DNA from: Jaltomata sinuosa
Lineage: Eukaryota > Streptophyta > Magnoliopsida > Solanales > Solanaceae
DNA length: 64,000 nt
Assembly (NCBI GenBank): GCA_003996215.1
Contig: QJPP01000860.1
Span: 310,001 to 374,000, forward strand
Direction: 5' to 3'
The notes under the pieces were generated by a model that saw only the letters and a program-made list of their open reading frames with translations, was not told the origin of the DNA and searched no databases. Shown here piece after piece: positions 9,606-22,767 of this stretch. The translations under genes were made by a program, and so were the position numbers. Within the stretch, counting starts at the first letter, position 1. Every line of letters begins with the position of its first letter.

Positions 9606-11651
9606 TGTAACACCCCAGGAACGTACCCAGCTTTTAAACTCAGACTTGCAGAAAATTTTTGGACGTCCAGGGACCACGAGTCAAGTCCACGAATCGAGGA
9701 ACGTTACACGAGTAATGGAAGTGACTCGTGATTCCAGTCCTGCAGACCATCCTCAGGTTTGAGAACCACGAGTCAGTTTCACAACTCGTGAACATTTCCA
9801 CGAGTCATGGAACCAAACCGTGGAACTCAGATAGAGAGTGGTCAAGTTTCTTGAGTTCCACGACTCAGCCCTACGCTTCCACGAGTCATCCTATGGGACT
9901 GTAGGAAACATCCAGCAACCTGGAATTTTGGCTTAAGAGACACGACTCCATACTACAAGTCGTGACTGGTTCTACGATTCGTGGGAGGGACACGTGGAAC
10001 CTGAAGCCGGGTTTTTAAGTCAGATTTTCTAAGTTAAATCCATGGGGTATTTTAGTCATTTCCCACCCTTTTAACTCCTAAGTGAAGTTGTTTTGACTAC
10101 TATTAGAAGGGTTTTCACCCATATTATCCTAAGTCTATATTAAGCTCCTAATTCTTCACTCAAAAGAGAACGTTTCTCTCAAGCTCAAGTCTCCAAGCTC
10201 CAAGTCAGGTCTCATAATATTTTCCATTGAAGTGGGTAATCTTCCACCAAGGTACGTGGATCTTTAACAATGGGTTCCTTTCACCCTTGTGCCCAAAATC
10301 CTCAATTCATCTGTTGAATTATGAACTTATGAAATTAGAGTTTTGATCTAAACTTTGGGGAAAGCTTATGAAATCAGTTCTTATGTTTAAATTTATGCTT
10401 TCTTATTGATTTAACATGATTTGATTATGACTCTCTTATCGTTTTTGAAAGCCTAAGCATGAAAGTTGATTTCTAGCATGAAACTATGAATTTACATGTT
10501 TTTAAGAGAAAGTTGGCATGATTAGATATCATGGCCTCTATGTATTTATGAAATTGCATGCCTAATTCTTTAAGTATGAATTTAGCAAGAAAAGCATATT
10601 TTGAATTATGGCTATGTTAAGTCTGTATATGTATGAATTTGAATTGCATGGCATTAGATATGTCTTATTGCTTTTCGAAAAGTTTTGGCATCAGATATGT
10701 CACAAGTTATGAACAGTTTTGACGTTAGATATGTCATCAGTATGAACAGTTTTGGCATTAGATATGCCCAGTATTATATGAGCTATATATATGTTTTGGG
10801 AGTAGTATTAGCACTGAGTTGGAAAGGGTGAGAGTACCCAAAAAGGTCCCAGAACTACGTGTCGCTGTAGGTCTTAAGTCCCCTCTATTGGGCATCAGTT
10901 TTAGTGATCACGCCATAGTAATGCCTTTATACCCTAGCAAGGTATATTGGGTCCTCTCGATGGGGAGGATAGATCGAATTCCATGTAGCTCACAGGGTCT
11001 ATGTCGGTTCGAGAACCTTTCACAGAAAATAGTTTATGCTTTTAAAACTTGCATTTGACTCTTATTCAAATTTCAGACTTATTACTTATGATTATGTTTC
11101 AGCTTATAGAAAGTATTAGAGTCATTGCACTCAGTTTATATTTAAAAGAATGATTTCAGTTATTTAAAGTATACTTAGCATGTTTTCATGATGTTCATGC
11201 ATTGCTCACCTACTTAGTACATTCCATAGTACTAACGCATATTGCGCTGCATCCTTTGATGATGCAGATTCAGGTGTCCCTTCATAGCTTCGTGGCTAGA
11301 GTTCCCGACCACTCACGCTCAACTTTGGTGACTCCTTATAGTACGAGGACTAGACTTTATTCTAGCTTTTCTATGTTTCCTTTCCTTCAAGATTGTTGAG
11401 TTAGTTGTGGTATTGTCCCATCAACACCTTATGCTAGTAGTAGAGGCTTTTCAGACATAGTGTCATTGGGTTCCGTTGGATGATTGTATCTCTTGATTCA
11501 ACTTTCTATTTATGATATTTTGAGTCTTTATCTATGATTTATTCCGCTTATCTTTTGTTATGCTTGAGAATGCTATGACCAAGGGTTCGCTTGGGATACT
11601 TGTGATTCCGAGTCCCGTGTTACATCTAGGAGGTAGCCTCGGGGTGTGACA
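9606..11651 (+). repeat. Element B 3' LTR, full length (2046 bp)
   Basis: TGTAACACCCC to GGGTGTGACA. It contains the dyad-word array (9665-10000), a donor-like AAG|GTACGTGG (GT at 10252) and the region missing from the 5' copy. Open stretches inside it (10819-11058, 11202-11399) show no family resemblance and are treated as chance. Confidence 0.92.
9665..10000 (+). repeat. Dyad-word array in B 3' LTR
   Basis: Hyphenated palindromes such as TTCCACGAGTCATGGAA (9796-9812) recur with many degenerate variants. The block lies about 250-590 bp upstream of the donor-like site at 10252. Confidence 0.7.
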
Positions 11652-11656
11652 TATAT
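11652..11656 (+). repeat. Target-site duplication of B, right copy (TATAT)
   Basis: Pairs with TATGT at 4680-4684, one transition apart. Confidence 0.7.
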
Positions 11657-13684
11657 AAAGAAGACAGAATAACAAGTAGACAAGTATGGAAGCTTATATG
11701 AATCAAATATCAAAACAAAAGAATTATGAGCATACAAGTAATAGACATACGATATGAAAATGTAACCTCTGCACCAACCTTACTAGTTCTTCATATAACG
11801 TTCAAAGAAGCATTCATTATAATATAGCGCCTATGGCTTGCCTAAGTGACATAATTCCACTATATTTAATACAAATGATCATGTTATGTCCTACCAAAGG
11901 CGATCCAAGTCACGTGTAAAGCATATGTTGCTCAAGTACATATCGCTATGGTTTTATACATATAACTGTAATCGCGGTCTGGAAAGAGGTACGCCCTTTG
12001 AGGGCTTACTATAAGGGTCGTCCCTCAGGCCACATATGCCATGTATTGGCTCGATTCAGGGGAAACTAGTGCATGCCATTTCAGCTGACTCCAAATACAA
12101 ATAATGCCACAAGGGCGGGTGCGCTACAATATTTGGTCTCGCTATAAGGGTCTGGTCTCAATCCCGTGCACAGAACAGCGTCGCGCAGGTGTGTCAAGTA
12201 GAACCTATGAATACCCTCTCATCGCTAACTTTTCTCAAGTAATAACCTTAAAGGCCTATGATATCTGATTACGATATCAAGCGTTCAACTATTCAAGTGA
12301 GATATCTATATGACACCTAACTTATCGAATATAATATCACTATCCAAACATTAGTTCTTGCTTTAACTTATGGCTATATCAAATAGGTTGTCACATAAGC
12401 TAATGTAATTATGATATGGCCATTTATTTTATTTATAATATGTGAAAATTATATAAGACCACATCGTGTGAATTCTAAGAATTTCAAGTAAAGACACTTA
12501 CAGTCATGTGAAATATTAAGAAAGTTGACGCGAAGGGAGCAATAAGAGTATATATAAGCTTTAATAGTTAAACAAGAGAATGACACATGAAGCAACTAAA
12601 AATATTGTTTTCATTTATCATGTAGGCTATTTGACCTTTATAAAGGGAACATGTGACGTAGGGTGGTGCCTTACGGCGAAGGAAGTTTTAGCTTTACATA
12701 CCTTATATGCTTCCCAAGATAATAGTACTACCGTGAGATTCCAACAATTCAACACACCTCGGTGTAGTTCTTATGCAACCAACCCAATCAACTATATACA
12801 CAAAACATATATATATTCGTCAATAACCCGTAGGTTCATCTAACAATTTATTCCAATATTTTCTACTTATACTGAAGTTTGATCAAATTCCTTAATCATG
12901 GTTTGGAGTGAATTCTTATTCTCCAACTTATAAAATTCAATAATAAATCATCCAATTAGTAGGAATTCCCTAAAATCCCATCTTATTCATCTTTTCCCCT
13001 CCTTTAAAAACCCCAATAATCTAGACCCACTTTAAGAACTAATAAAAAATAAAATCAAATATTCCCAAATACCTATTGATAATCATAATCATGAGTAGGG
13101 TAAAAAATTTACCTCTTAAGACTCAAATTCCAACTTTAGCTCTTAAAAATTCCTTGAATCTATCATAAAATTCTCTTTAATTTATGCTTCTTGAAGGTGT
13201 GGGTATACTTTCCTCTTTCACCTCTCCTCCTTGCTCCAAATTCTATCTTCCATTGGTTGATAGAAGAAAGGGGAAACACAGAGTGAGTACTAGCACTAGT
13301 ACTGCACGTTACTGCTGCTCCTAAGAACTTCACCAAATGAAAATAGTTTGCCTTTTTTTGTTCATTTCTAAAGAACAATAGTAATATGTACGTTGATTTA
13401 CATCAACTTAACATTCCCCTTTACTAACTTCCTTTCTCAACTCTTTCCTTTTTTTAAAAAAAAATTCATTAAGGAACTGGGACCGACTTGCCACATAGGA
13501 AAATTTAAATAAAATTTACTCAAATTCTTTATCCCACTAGCAACAATTATAATAAATGTATACACCACAATTATATATTCACACTATCATTATCCTTAAA
13601 ATATGTCCACGTAACTCTTCATAGATTACGCATTAAGCTCGTCAAAAATGTTAACTTGTATTAGAAATTTCTCGATGCCCTACA
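11657..13684 (-). repeat. Element A 5' LTR, 5' part
   Basis: Continues LTR A after B. Minus-strand start at 13684 is TGTAGGGCATC. It includes a small near-palindrome AGTACTAGCACTAGTACT (13286-13303) and a donor-like AAGAG|GTAAATTT (GT at 13112-13111). No gene; the open stretch 12580-12843 looks like chance. The join to C at 13684/13685 is exact. Confidence 0.8.
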
Positions 13685-15355
13685 CAAAGCTAATGCTGAC
13701 TGGAGGCATAGAGAAATTATACATGTGATCAATGCATCTGAGGCCTCTACCTCTGGTCGACCAGGGACTACATAAAATTGACACTGACCTCTACCTTACC
13801 GACCGCCATCTCAACAAACTGTCTTACCATGTTGGGCATAACCTCTACCCTGAACACCACCTCCTCTAGCTGGTGGATTCACTGCTCTGATAGGCTGAGC
13901 CGACTAAGTGGCTTGATAAAATATACCCCCCAAGGGGCAATCTCTTGCATAATAAGCAATGACACTACACTCATAACAACACCCTGACGGCCTACCCTAC
14001 CAAGATGAAGTAGCTGCACCGATGTGGCCACCATGGCCTGGTGCCCCAGAAGTTGTACCCCTTGAAGTCTGGCCACTGTTACCCTGGTGACTACTCTGAC
14101 CCTGCTTAAACTGAGACCCGCTTGAGGCTTGAAGCAATGCCTGCACTGGCCGACTAGACTAACCATGATTCTGATGTGGCTATTACCCTCGACCCCACTT
14201 GACTAAACCTATATCTTTATAGCGGGAACCACTATAATTGCCCAAGTGATAAGGCCTCTTATCTCTTGCCCCCTAATCATGACACTGCAAATCCTCCACA
14301 GTACGAACATGGTCCGGGATATCCTGGAGGGATCTCCCACTAGCCACTAGGACTTCAGCTATCTATTTACGCTCTGTCCATAACAACCAAAATTATCGGT
14401 GAACTTCCACAGTACGAACATGGTCCGGGATATCCTGGAGGGATCTCCCACTAGCCACTAGGACTTCAGCTATCTATTTACGCTCTGTCCATAACAACCA
14501 AAATTATCGGTGAACTATGTCTGGCTCGGTAAGGATAATCATGGCCCCAAAAGAAGCCAGCTGGTGAAAGCAAGTCTCATACTCTTATACAGACATAGAT
14601 CCCTGTATAATTCTTGTGAACTTCTCCCTACGATGCTCATGATCACTTTATGTTAAGAACTTGGCCTTAAAGGTCTCATAAAAGTCCCTCCAAGTGAACT
14701 GAGGAGATGTAGATGGTCTGGAAGCAACTTGGTCCATCTAGCTTATAGTAGTATAATTGACCCCATGAGTCTCCAATAACCCCAGATGATATAGCATCTC
14801 CTCACAAATAGAAATAAATTCATGCGGATCCTTATCAGGAGTACCGGAGAATCTAGGTGGTGCCAATCCCAGAAACCTACCCAAAGCCTTCTGCTCCGTC
14901 TATGTCATAACTTGCCAAGGAGAACGAGGATGTGCAACAGAAGGTAACAAAAGAACCTCAGCAAGAGGAGCTGCAGTAGCAGGCTGTGATCCTGATTTAT
15001 GAACACCCAAGGCTTCCCCTTGAGCAGATGTTTGTGCCATATCTGAAGGCCGACCATCAATCATACCCCACAACTGAAGAAGCAAATCCCAGATATCTGA
15101 TGAAGCAGATGGGGCTGGTGAAGATACAGGTGCTTGTGCTGGCCCTGGTGGTAGTAGGGTTGTCCCCTGGTCCATAGGCTGCTGCTATGGGACTAACTAG
15201 AGCTCAAAATCAACCCCAGAAACTCTAGTTGGTACTGCTGCTCGGGCAAGTCCTCGGCCTCTACCTCTATGACCACCCTGACCCCTAGTTGGAGTCGGGT
15301 GCACTAGGGTAGAAGACTCACCCTCACTCGCTGCTGAATTTCTCATACGATACAT
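13685..15355 (-). pseudogene. gag: Element C gag and protease start, with a 111-bp tandem duplication
   Basis: The start codon at 15355 gives MYRMRNSAA, right after TTTCACAG. Recognisable parts: a basic RGRGRG N-terminus, the gag core (15175-14600), and a zinc knuckle CYECSVIAYYARDC near 13990-13940 with His changed to Tyr. The protease N-terminus (GRPEVEA-like) starts near 13760 and is cut just upstream of where the active-site Asp would be. Several stops are present. The duplication at 14295-14516 adds 37 codons without shifting the frame. Confidence 0.83.
14295..14516 (-). repeat. Exact 111-bp tandem duplication inside C gag
   Basis: Unit one is 14295-14405 and unit two 14406-14516; I see no difference between them. 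The length is a multiple of three. The matching region in I (about 48590-48700) appears single, so the duplication is private to C and recent relative to C's other decay. Confidence 0.9.
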
Positions 15356-17640
15356 CTGTGAAAGAGTGAACTAGAATAAGAAAGTTTCCACGAAACCGAA
15401 TAGGATAAGATGCACGATATAGAAACAAGAAAGATCCGTGTTTCCTAAGATGCCTATGTAGCCTCCCAAAGATTGAGTATAGACGTCTTAGCCCCAATCC
15501 ATAGGACTCTACTAATCATTGGCTCATATACCAAGGACACCGGTAAAACAAGGCTCTGATACTATGTTATCAGGACTCGATTTCTCAGGTCATGATGGCA
15601 CCTACAACCCCAATGTAGGTGAAGCAATCCCCGTAGCCCAGAACAGTTAGTAATGGGCTACTAGCTAACTAAGAAAGTGGAAGAACAAGATACATATGGA
15701 AGCAAGAGATAAAGTAAAGAAATAAGCAACATGAATATATGTATATAGGAAAAGTAAACCATCCCACGAACTGGTATCACAGTATAAGAGCCGCTACTAC
15801 ATAAACAGAGTACAAGGGTCCAAAAGAATTTATACAACTATCTCTGAATAACAAAAGAGTACAAAATACAAAAGAGGAGATAAAAGCTAAGCCCGACTGC
15901 CAGGATCTCACCCTTAGTCTCGGGTGATCCAAAAGCAATCCGCATGAGTCTCCATGATTCAATGATGATATCCCACAATAAGATCTACACCAAAAAGATT
16001 CAAAGTGTAGTATGAGCACCAATTGCAAAGCAATGGATACCCAGTAGGCAGTATAGGCCGACTGAGCGCATATAATATATAAATGCAATAAATAGCAAAA
16101 AGCAAAGAAGGTAGCCACAAAAGTAAATGGATAAGCACACAGAATCTAGCATAGATAGAATACAAGGAGAAAACAATCATACTCGGATAGCTACTAGAAA
16201 TATATATCACAGAACACAGGTGAAGGAAAGAACAATGCACCTGGGGTCCTTACAACAATAATATATATAAAGGGAGTTTAAGAAATATACGGTATACCGG
16301 TAACCTCAAGTAAAAAGGGAAGGAAGGAAAGCAAATAACATAATCATGCTTGAAACAACACTACTAATCAGTTCATGCTAACAACATAGCTCTAGGATAC
16401 GAATAATCGAATACAAATCCAAATGTAACCATAACAAGAACCTGTACTACGATAGGATAATAATAATAAATATACCTATAGTCCCAACGGGTGACCATAC
16501 ACCCGAGGAACAAATACAAATGAAAGAAAACCCACCGACATCCCATACTATAGGAGAGTACAATTAGCAAACCAAAACAAGGGTCAAATCAAACACAAAT
16601 GAATGATATGATGCAATTTTGTGAAAAATAGGTGTAACTGTAGTACTGTATATACCCCTCCAGCGCCAATAGGCCTAGTAGGTAAGATCCATAGAAGGAT
16701 ACACATGTATACCTCAACTGCATTGTATACCCCTCCTCTAGAACACTCAGCACATAGCCATTGGTCCGTATCAGGAAGGTCCATGGAGGTCCTCGACCAC
16801 ATACAAAATCTCACAATCTCAAAATATCCAATATAACTATCTGGAGTGTATCAAGATCCAAACAAATAATTGAAATCTCGAAATGAGTGCCTTAAGTCTA
16901 TTTGGGTCTAAATTATTAATCAATTCTCTAAATCCCATCAAAGGGTAACCCAGGGGTATCTGGGTCTAAAATAGTAGTAAAAATAGGTCTAGCGTTTAGC
17001 CCAACCGAATTTGGTATCATCTCAAATCCATAGTAAACATGTCTAGCACTGTGTCTCAGCCAAGTCTAGTATAAGTATAAAATATTGTGATAAAATCATC
17101 ATTTAGTCTCTCTTACCCTAAAAAGATCCATAAAAATCAGTTCTAAACCCTTTTATAACCATCTTTACTGAAAACAGGCCTTCGGGGCAATGCAAGATTT
17201 GAAAAACCATTTATAGTAGGCCCGCAGACAAAATAGTAGTAAAACATGTAGAAAATCTCTTTATATGGATGATAATGGTATGTCAAATGCAAACAATATC
17301 CTAATGGCTCACAATCAACATATCGGCCCTACACAAGCTCCAATCACTCTACAACACAAATAATCAACTCTACAATCATAATATTGATGTCCGGGACTCA
17401 TGGAAATTCCTAAATGACCTACCATTTATGGTCCAGAGGTAAAAACAAGGACACATACGGCCACAAGGTTAATATGACCAACTAGAACAAATTCTACATG
17501 ATACGAGTGAAATAAGATGGACAAAAATAAAGCGGACAAGGTATGGAGTGTCAAACTAATAAAACACAACCCAAAGGATGCTAATTAGTACCATTATAGC
17601 CTATATACGCAAACTCTATAAAGAGGAAACCCTAATCTAC
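15356..17640 (-). other. Candidate leader intron of C
   Basis: Donor CAG|GTAGATT (GT at 17640-17639) lies within the LTR. The acceptor CTCTTTCACAG at 15356 touches the gag ATG at 15355. The span includes the LTR 3' part and the primer site. Predicted from consensus only. Confidence 0.4.
15552..15564 (-). other. Element C primer binding site, one change
   Basis: Minus strand TAGTATCAGAGCC next to the LTR end; differs from the iMet match by one base. Confidence 0.85.
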
Positions 17641-18916
17641 CTGTCGTCCTATGACAAGCTGTTGGAATGACATTGTCCAAGCTTGAACTACTCCAAGAAG
17701 TCCCAAAAAGCAATCACACTATCAAGAAGGTAATCTACACATTAAAACAAGACTAACGATACCCATATTTCTAAAAGTATAGCTGGGTCAAAATTTGAGT
17801 CACAAGCAGGCCCGTAGGCCCCATAACCCGAAGGCGGAAATGAAAAACACCAAGATATTTCCTATATTCCCGGGAGTTCATGCTCCAGAATTGAGCAGAT
17901 TTAGCCAACAATAAGGGCTAAAAATAGCCCAACAAACTAAAGAAATAAGGAGGGGATATAAAAGGGAAATACCAGAAATTAACAAGGGAACATAACAAAT
18001 TAGAAGCTAACAAACGCTCACAGTCCAGAAATATATGAGCATCCAAGCTTTTGGATAAAAACGGTGGGGCCATACAAAATGCAGGTACATTGGCGCCCAG
18101 AGGGCTGGCATGCGCAGGAGTGCTGGCTGTCGAGGCCTGGCAAGCATGCAGGCGTGGTGCCCAGGCACAGGCGCGCCTGCACAGGCATAGCCCAGGCGTT
18201 GCTATTGCACTTTACCAGTAAGCAGCACATGCTGCAGCAAACTTTGGGAAATTATCCAATGAATTGACCTCTGGGAAGTATTTTGGGTCCAACGATCACA
18301 AACAAGCTGAGCTATTAAACTAAAAATGGCATTCCAGACTAAACAAAATCGATGAAAATCACAATAAATATCAATTTAATAAAAAGTTGGCCCCACTCCC
18401 AAACCAACCTTTAGGCCAACTATTCCAAAATGAAACTCCATGGCCTAAAATGAGTCTGGAAGCCTCGAGACCTAAACCAAAGATCCCTATAGCTCAAAGT
18501 CAACATTCCATAGCTAACATCACTGACAAAATTTTTATCTGAGGCCATCTTCTCTGAATGTTGACCAAATTCAAACTTCTAAGTTTAACTTGCTAGAAAA
18601 CACAAAACGCAAGGCAAAACTAAAACAAAAGCTCCCAGACCCCGACCAATGGTCCATCTAGATCAAAATCCATGCTTCAAAGTTTACGGAACAATCAGAA
18701 TTTTATTCAAAACATGTTTACCAAGAATGTTGATCGAAGCCAATGATTTCCAAAGGTTATCTTCTGAAATAGGGAAATAACCATAAAGACCAAATGAACG
18801 GTTAGGGCACCAAACCACTGGTCTCAAAAAATCATAAATAACTTAGGGCCGCAATAGTCAAGGTCTAACTGTACAAGAAAATCATAAACACATGAATGAC
18901 TGAAAGGGTCATTACA
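15565..18916 (-). repeat. Element C 5' LTR (3352 bp)
   Basis: Minus-strand start TGTAATGACCC at 18916, end at 15565. It aligns with both I LTRs over long stretches. A GC-rich dyad-word block sits at 18085-18205. No gene; overlapping open stretches near 16584-16836 and 18018-18267 on both strands are artefacts of repeated words. Confidence 0.87.
18085..18205 (-). repeat. GC-rich dyad-word array in LTR C
   Basis: Repeated words GCATGCAGGCG, CCCAGGC and CCTGGC, with the perfect palindrome CAGGCGCGCCTG at 18168-18179. GC content is far above the flanks. The block lies about 445-565 bp upstream of the donor-like site. Confidence 0.7.
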
Positions 18917-20219
18917 ACATTGCTCCCTCCACCTGATAAAACCACAGCCCTGGCCTGCTGCTGCACCTGATTAGCTGTCTGTCTCAGAGGGAACTCTCTT
19001 GAACTACCCCACAACACCACAATAGTAATAACCTTGCTTGAGAGAAGGCCTGTTGGCCAATGAATAAGAAGCCCCTAGGCATCTAGTAGCTGGAGACTGC
19101 TGAATTACCTCTGAATGGCCACATTTAGAGGCTACCAAGGCTGACTGAATAGGGAAAGCCAATTGAACTTGCTGGCTGGGACCCTTGGAATATGACCCAG
19201 TGTAATTACCGACACTTCGAGATTTATTGCCTAATACCTTAGCCTTCCCAACTTGCTTAACTACCTGAAGCTTTTTCACATAATCAGTCACTTTATTGAA
19301 GCTCTTTCCTGTAGAAGTCATGTGAACAAACAAAACCTAAAGATCAGTATTTAAACCCTTCACATATAACCAAATCCTCTCCTCCTTAGTGCCCAATGGT
19401 TGGGTAGCATAGCGAGACTGTACATGGAACTTAGACTTATAGGCTGCAACAAACATATTTCCATGTTCAAGACCATAAATTCATCCTTCTTAGAACCCTA
19501 AGAGTATGGGGTATATCCTTCTCAAAAATCAAGGCATAAAACTGAGCCCAAGTCATCGGAGGCAAGGTTGATGGTCGACATTCCACATGGGCTCTCCACA
19601 ATTTCTTGCATCCCCTTGACGTTAGAAAGTCACAAACTCAACACCATGACGTTGCACAATCCCTAACATATGTAGTCTCTCATAACAATAAAGAATAAAT
19701 TCAAAAGCATCCTCAGCATCCTCACCCTCAGGTTTATGAAACTAAGGAGGTTTCATTTTTAGAAACATAGTCAACAACTCATGTTTGGTCCCAGTCATGA
19801 AATAGCCTAAAATAGGATGGAAGAACAGGCCTAATCCATCCTAGAAGCTAAGGTGAAAGTGGGATGGGCACCTAGAACTTGGGTAATTGGTGTAGTAGGG
19901 TGGCTACAGTACCAACAAGCCGACTCATAAGTAACATAACCTGCTGAATAACCTCAGAGGACATCACAGGAAGGACTGCACTTCCAACTGGTGCTGCCAC
20001 CTCTGGTTTTGCGCCATCCTCGTTCATTGCTTCAGCTTCCTTAATATAATCTTGAGGTTGCGGAGGTGATGTTGTCCTATGATGGCTGGCTAGCTGCTGC
20101 CTGAGCTTCAACCCTGGAAGATATCACTCTCCCTCTTCCCCTAGCCTTACATTACCCTCGAATAGCCAGTCTGGCAGCTAGTGTTGTGACCTTTCTCTAC
20201 TCAATCTAGTGTTCACCAT
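18917..20219 (-). pseudogene. gag: Element D gag, broken
   Basis: The start at 20219 reads MVNTRLSRE, a start seen in other plant gypsy gag proteins, directly after TTTTATCTGTAG. Two larger open pieces: 20111-19872 (acidic and Pro-rich N-terminal part) and 19333-19004 (basic, Ser/Gly/Gln-rich region before the knuckle, ending YYYCGVVG). The core between them is readable only through frame changes. Stops appear at 20178 and after VVG. C interrupts it at 18917. Confidence 0.75.
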
Positions 20220-22217
20220 CTACAGATAAAATAATAAAGAGATTCACATACTAATTTTGAATCAAGTTATAGAAAGAAGGAAGAAAGAAAGTATAGTTTA
20301 CTAATGTCCTATAGCCTCTCAAAGAAAAGCACAGACATCAATGTACCATTCAACGAGACTCTACTAGACCCATTTTGGTATGACGAGATTAATGAACCTA
20401 CGGCTCTGATACCAACTTTGTCATGGACTACCAACGCCATGAGTGACATCCATACTAAATCCCCGGTAGGAGAACCAAGTAATGAAATAAAATAACCCAA
20501 CACTTAACCAAAATTAGGTAAATAAAGCAATTCTAATTAATTAAACCAATAATCCATATATATAAAATGGAGGTAAGAAAAACTTGTAGAAATGAAAAGC
20601 CCATAGAAGTTGAAAGTCATCATACAAAAACTCTACTAACTCTCCAAAAGAAAAGGATGCAACCCCAAAATAAAATAATGTCTATGTCTGAACAATGGGC
20701 AAGAAACAAATGAATAACTTATGGCATCTCGAAGTTGCAACTCACCCTTGAGTTTGAATATCGCCTGACTCACAGCTGAGGTCTTGAAGTAGTTGCCGGA
20801 ATATACTCTGTACTCAACAAAAAAAGAGCACGTGTAGTATTAGTACAGAAGAAACAACGGTGTACTAGTAGGATCATCGGACAACCAAAAATGAGAATAT
20901 GAAAATATAACGATAACGTAGTACAACAAAACAACCATAGTTCCCTGTTATGCAATTCTAAAGCAACTTCATAATCATTTAACCATGTATTCTGTACTAC
21001 ATGAAATTCAGTCATGTGAGTCAACAAGAATAACAAGCCAAAGAAACTATAACCACCAATAAAATTCCAAGTAAACAATCCTGACTTAACAACCATATAA
21101 GTCATGTCCAACTACACAAGTTATAGATAACATAGAGTTATGAAATATCTTGCAAGTAACTCAGACCACTCAAAGATCCCTAGGACATCAACTACTGAAA
21201 TTAACATGCATCCCAGTTTAGATAATAAACTACCTTAGCACTTAAGCACATCAACCCAGTAACTCAAGGACCAACATGTCTGTCAAGTAAATAATGAATC
21301 CTGGTTCACTAAAGGAACTAACATATATGCTAATTAAATAGTTAAGCCCGGTTCACTTAAGGAACTAACATAATCAAGAACACGTAATTCTCAGTTCACT
21401 CAAGGAAACTTCAGACTTACCAATTACTTGTACACACATGCTAAGGGTCTTATGGTTTCCCACTAGACATGACCTTTAGGGGATGAACTATTATCTATTT
21501 ACCAAATCCCAGACATTAAGTTTCTGCCAACCTTATACCAACCAATCCCATGGAGATGTATAAATACTAGTACATTCCATAATAATGATGTATATCAATT
21601 CAATCACAACCACAATGATAATAGAACAATACTTGTAAAAACCAACAAGCTTTCAAATAGACTCATTGCATGTGATTAACACTTAGGATATCATTTAACA
21701 ATCATTCTTTTTTTCTGAACCTGTATTATGCAAGTAATACTAAGACACAGTTGTCAGGCACACATAACACAAATTGGATTATCAACTACAATAAACATCA
21801 CCTACCTTAATCTAAGTCTGAAATACCAAACCTGAGCTTTCCCTTTTCATCAAACCTCACCTTGATTGTGGTCTAAAAACAAGAATGTAAACACAAAATT
21901 AACTAATGACCTAAAACATCACAAATTATAGCCTAGTCTCAAACCTCAAGGCCATGTTCGTGATCATTCCACTCATTCTAGAGCTTTGCCACTAAAATTC
22001 ACCTAAAAACGACCAATTTTATGGTTACACTAGCGAATTATGCTCATACAATCGTAAATGATCAACTTTTAATCAAAACACAATGGTTTTACACCTCATT
22101 TTCACCCTTACACTAGAATTTATAGCTAGGTTAGGCTAAAACCTCCCCAAGACTTATAAACTAGTGATTTTATCAACTAGGGATTGAACCAATAGTTAGC
22201 AAGGATAAAAGACTTAC
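20220..22217 (-). other. Candidate leader intron of D
   Basis: Donor AAAG|GTAAGTC (GT at 22217-22216) is a near-ideal plant 5' site. The acceptor ATCTGTAG at 20220 touches the gag ATG. The span holds the LTR 3' part and the primer site. Confidence 0.45.
20402..20414 (-). other. Element D primer binding site
   Basis: Minus strand TGGTATCAGAGCC, four bases from the LTR end. Confidence 0.92.
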
Positions 22218-22767
22218 CTTTACGAAGAATTCTGGTGGAAAACTTGTAGAATTCACCCCAAATCACCACAGCCTTCACCAAAATGTGTTTGTGAAATAAA
22301 GAATATGTTTGGGGAAGTTTTTGCATTAATAGTGATTTACCCTTCTATAGGGACCCAATTTCACTATAGCGGAATTGACCGCCTTTGACTCCCACTATAG
22401 TGGAAATTATTCTGTTATAGCAATAGCCCATAGCAGCCTGCCACTTGCTATAGTAGGTGTGGTGAGGAAAAAACTCATAAATTCTCCTAGTTTTGCCTTT
22501 TTACGCTAGGTTCGATATTGAGAGTTCTACATACCTGAATTCACTTATTAAAAGTTCTACAAATTCCTTATCATCTTAGCTAACATAAAAAAAGCTAATT
22601 TTTATCATATTTACTTAATACTTTTTTGGATTTCCCTAGAACACACTTTACTCGAATCTCATTCAAGACTAGCCTAGCCTGAAATTTTTATCTTAAAATT
22701 TTAGAAAATTTATAACCCCGATTCTTACATGATCAGCTCATCCATAATTATGGGAAGGGTCATTACA
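20419..22767 (-). repeat. Element D 5' LTR (2349 bp)
   Basis: Bounded by TGTCA (20419) and GGGTCATTACA (22767) on the plus strand. It contains a dyad-word block 22345-22465 and the donor-like site at 22217. No coding signal; 20770-21111 is an open stretch without family resemblance. Confidence 0.85.
22345..22465 (-). repeat. Dyad-word array in LTR D
   Basis: Repeats of CACTATAGCGG and CTATAG, with the perfect palindrome CCACTATAGTGG at 22392-22403. The block lies 130-250 bp upstream of the donor-like site. Confidence 0.7.

Larger units (their letters stand above)
4685..11651 (+). mobile_element. Element B: chromovirus with integrase deleted
   Basis: Two LTRs (4685-5816 and 9606-11651) flank a primer site, gag, protease, RT, RNase H and a chromodomain tail. 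The integrase is missing. The 5' LTR is about 0.9 kb shorter than the 3' LTR because of one internal deletion. A near-perfect 5-bp target duplication flanks the element. Its coding sequence has fewer stops than that of F or A. Mobilisation would have needed enzymes supplied by other elements if the deletions preceded insertion. Confidence 0.92.
1441..13684 (-). mobile_element. Element A: Ty3/gypsy (chromovirus-like), nested in C and interrupted by B
   Basis: Reading on the minus strand: 5' LTR (13684-11657 plus 4684-4266), iMet-type primer site, leader, gag, protease and reverse transcriptase, cut at 1441 by LTR N. RNase H, integrase and the 3' LTR must lie left of the window. The LTR ends are TGTAGGGCATC and GCATGACA. 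The right end falls exactly where the C protease frame is broken, so A inserted into C. B then inserted into A's 5' LTR. With B removed, the LTR is about 2.45 kb. Confidence 0.88.
13685..18916 (-). mobile_element. Element C: Ty3/gypsy, same family as I, nested in D
   Basis: Minus strand: 5' LTR (18916-15565), primer site, gag, and the start of protease up to 13685, where A interrupts it. The rest lies left of the window. The LTR and gag align with I (49766-53331 and 48000-49552). The right LTR end falls inside the D gag, so C inserted into D. Confidence 0.88.
18917..22767 (-). mobile_element. Element D: Ty3/gypsy, 5' LTR and gag only in window
   Basis: Minus strand: 5' LTR (22767-20419), primer site, gag from 20219, cut by C at 18917. 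Its LTR ends are TGTAATGACCC and CATGACA. The rest of D must lie left of the window. Confidence 0.85.

Noticed and set aside
12580..12843. Open stretch of 87 codons
   Set aside because: Inside LTR A, no motifs, start context weak.
15777..16240. Two overlapping minus-strand open stretches with hydrophobic composition
   Set aside because: They lie in the 3' part of LTR C; the equivalent positions in I are not open, and the composition follows the AT-rich LTR.
16584..16836. Open stretches on both strands at the same place
   Set aside because: Overlapping on opposite strands within LTR C; neither resembles a protein family.
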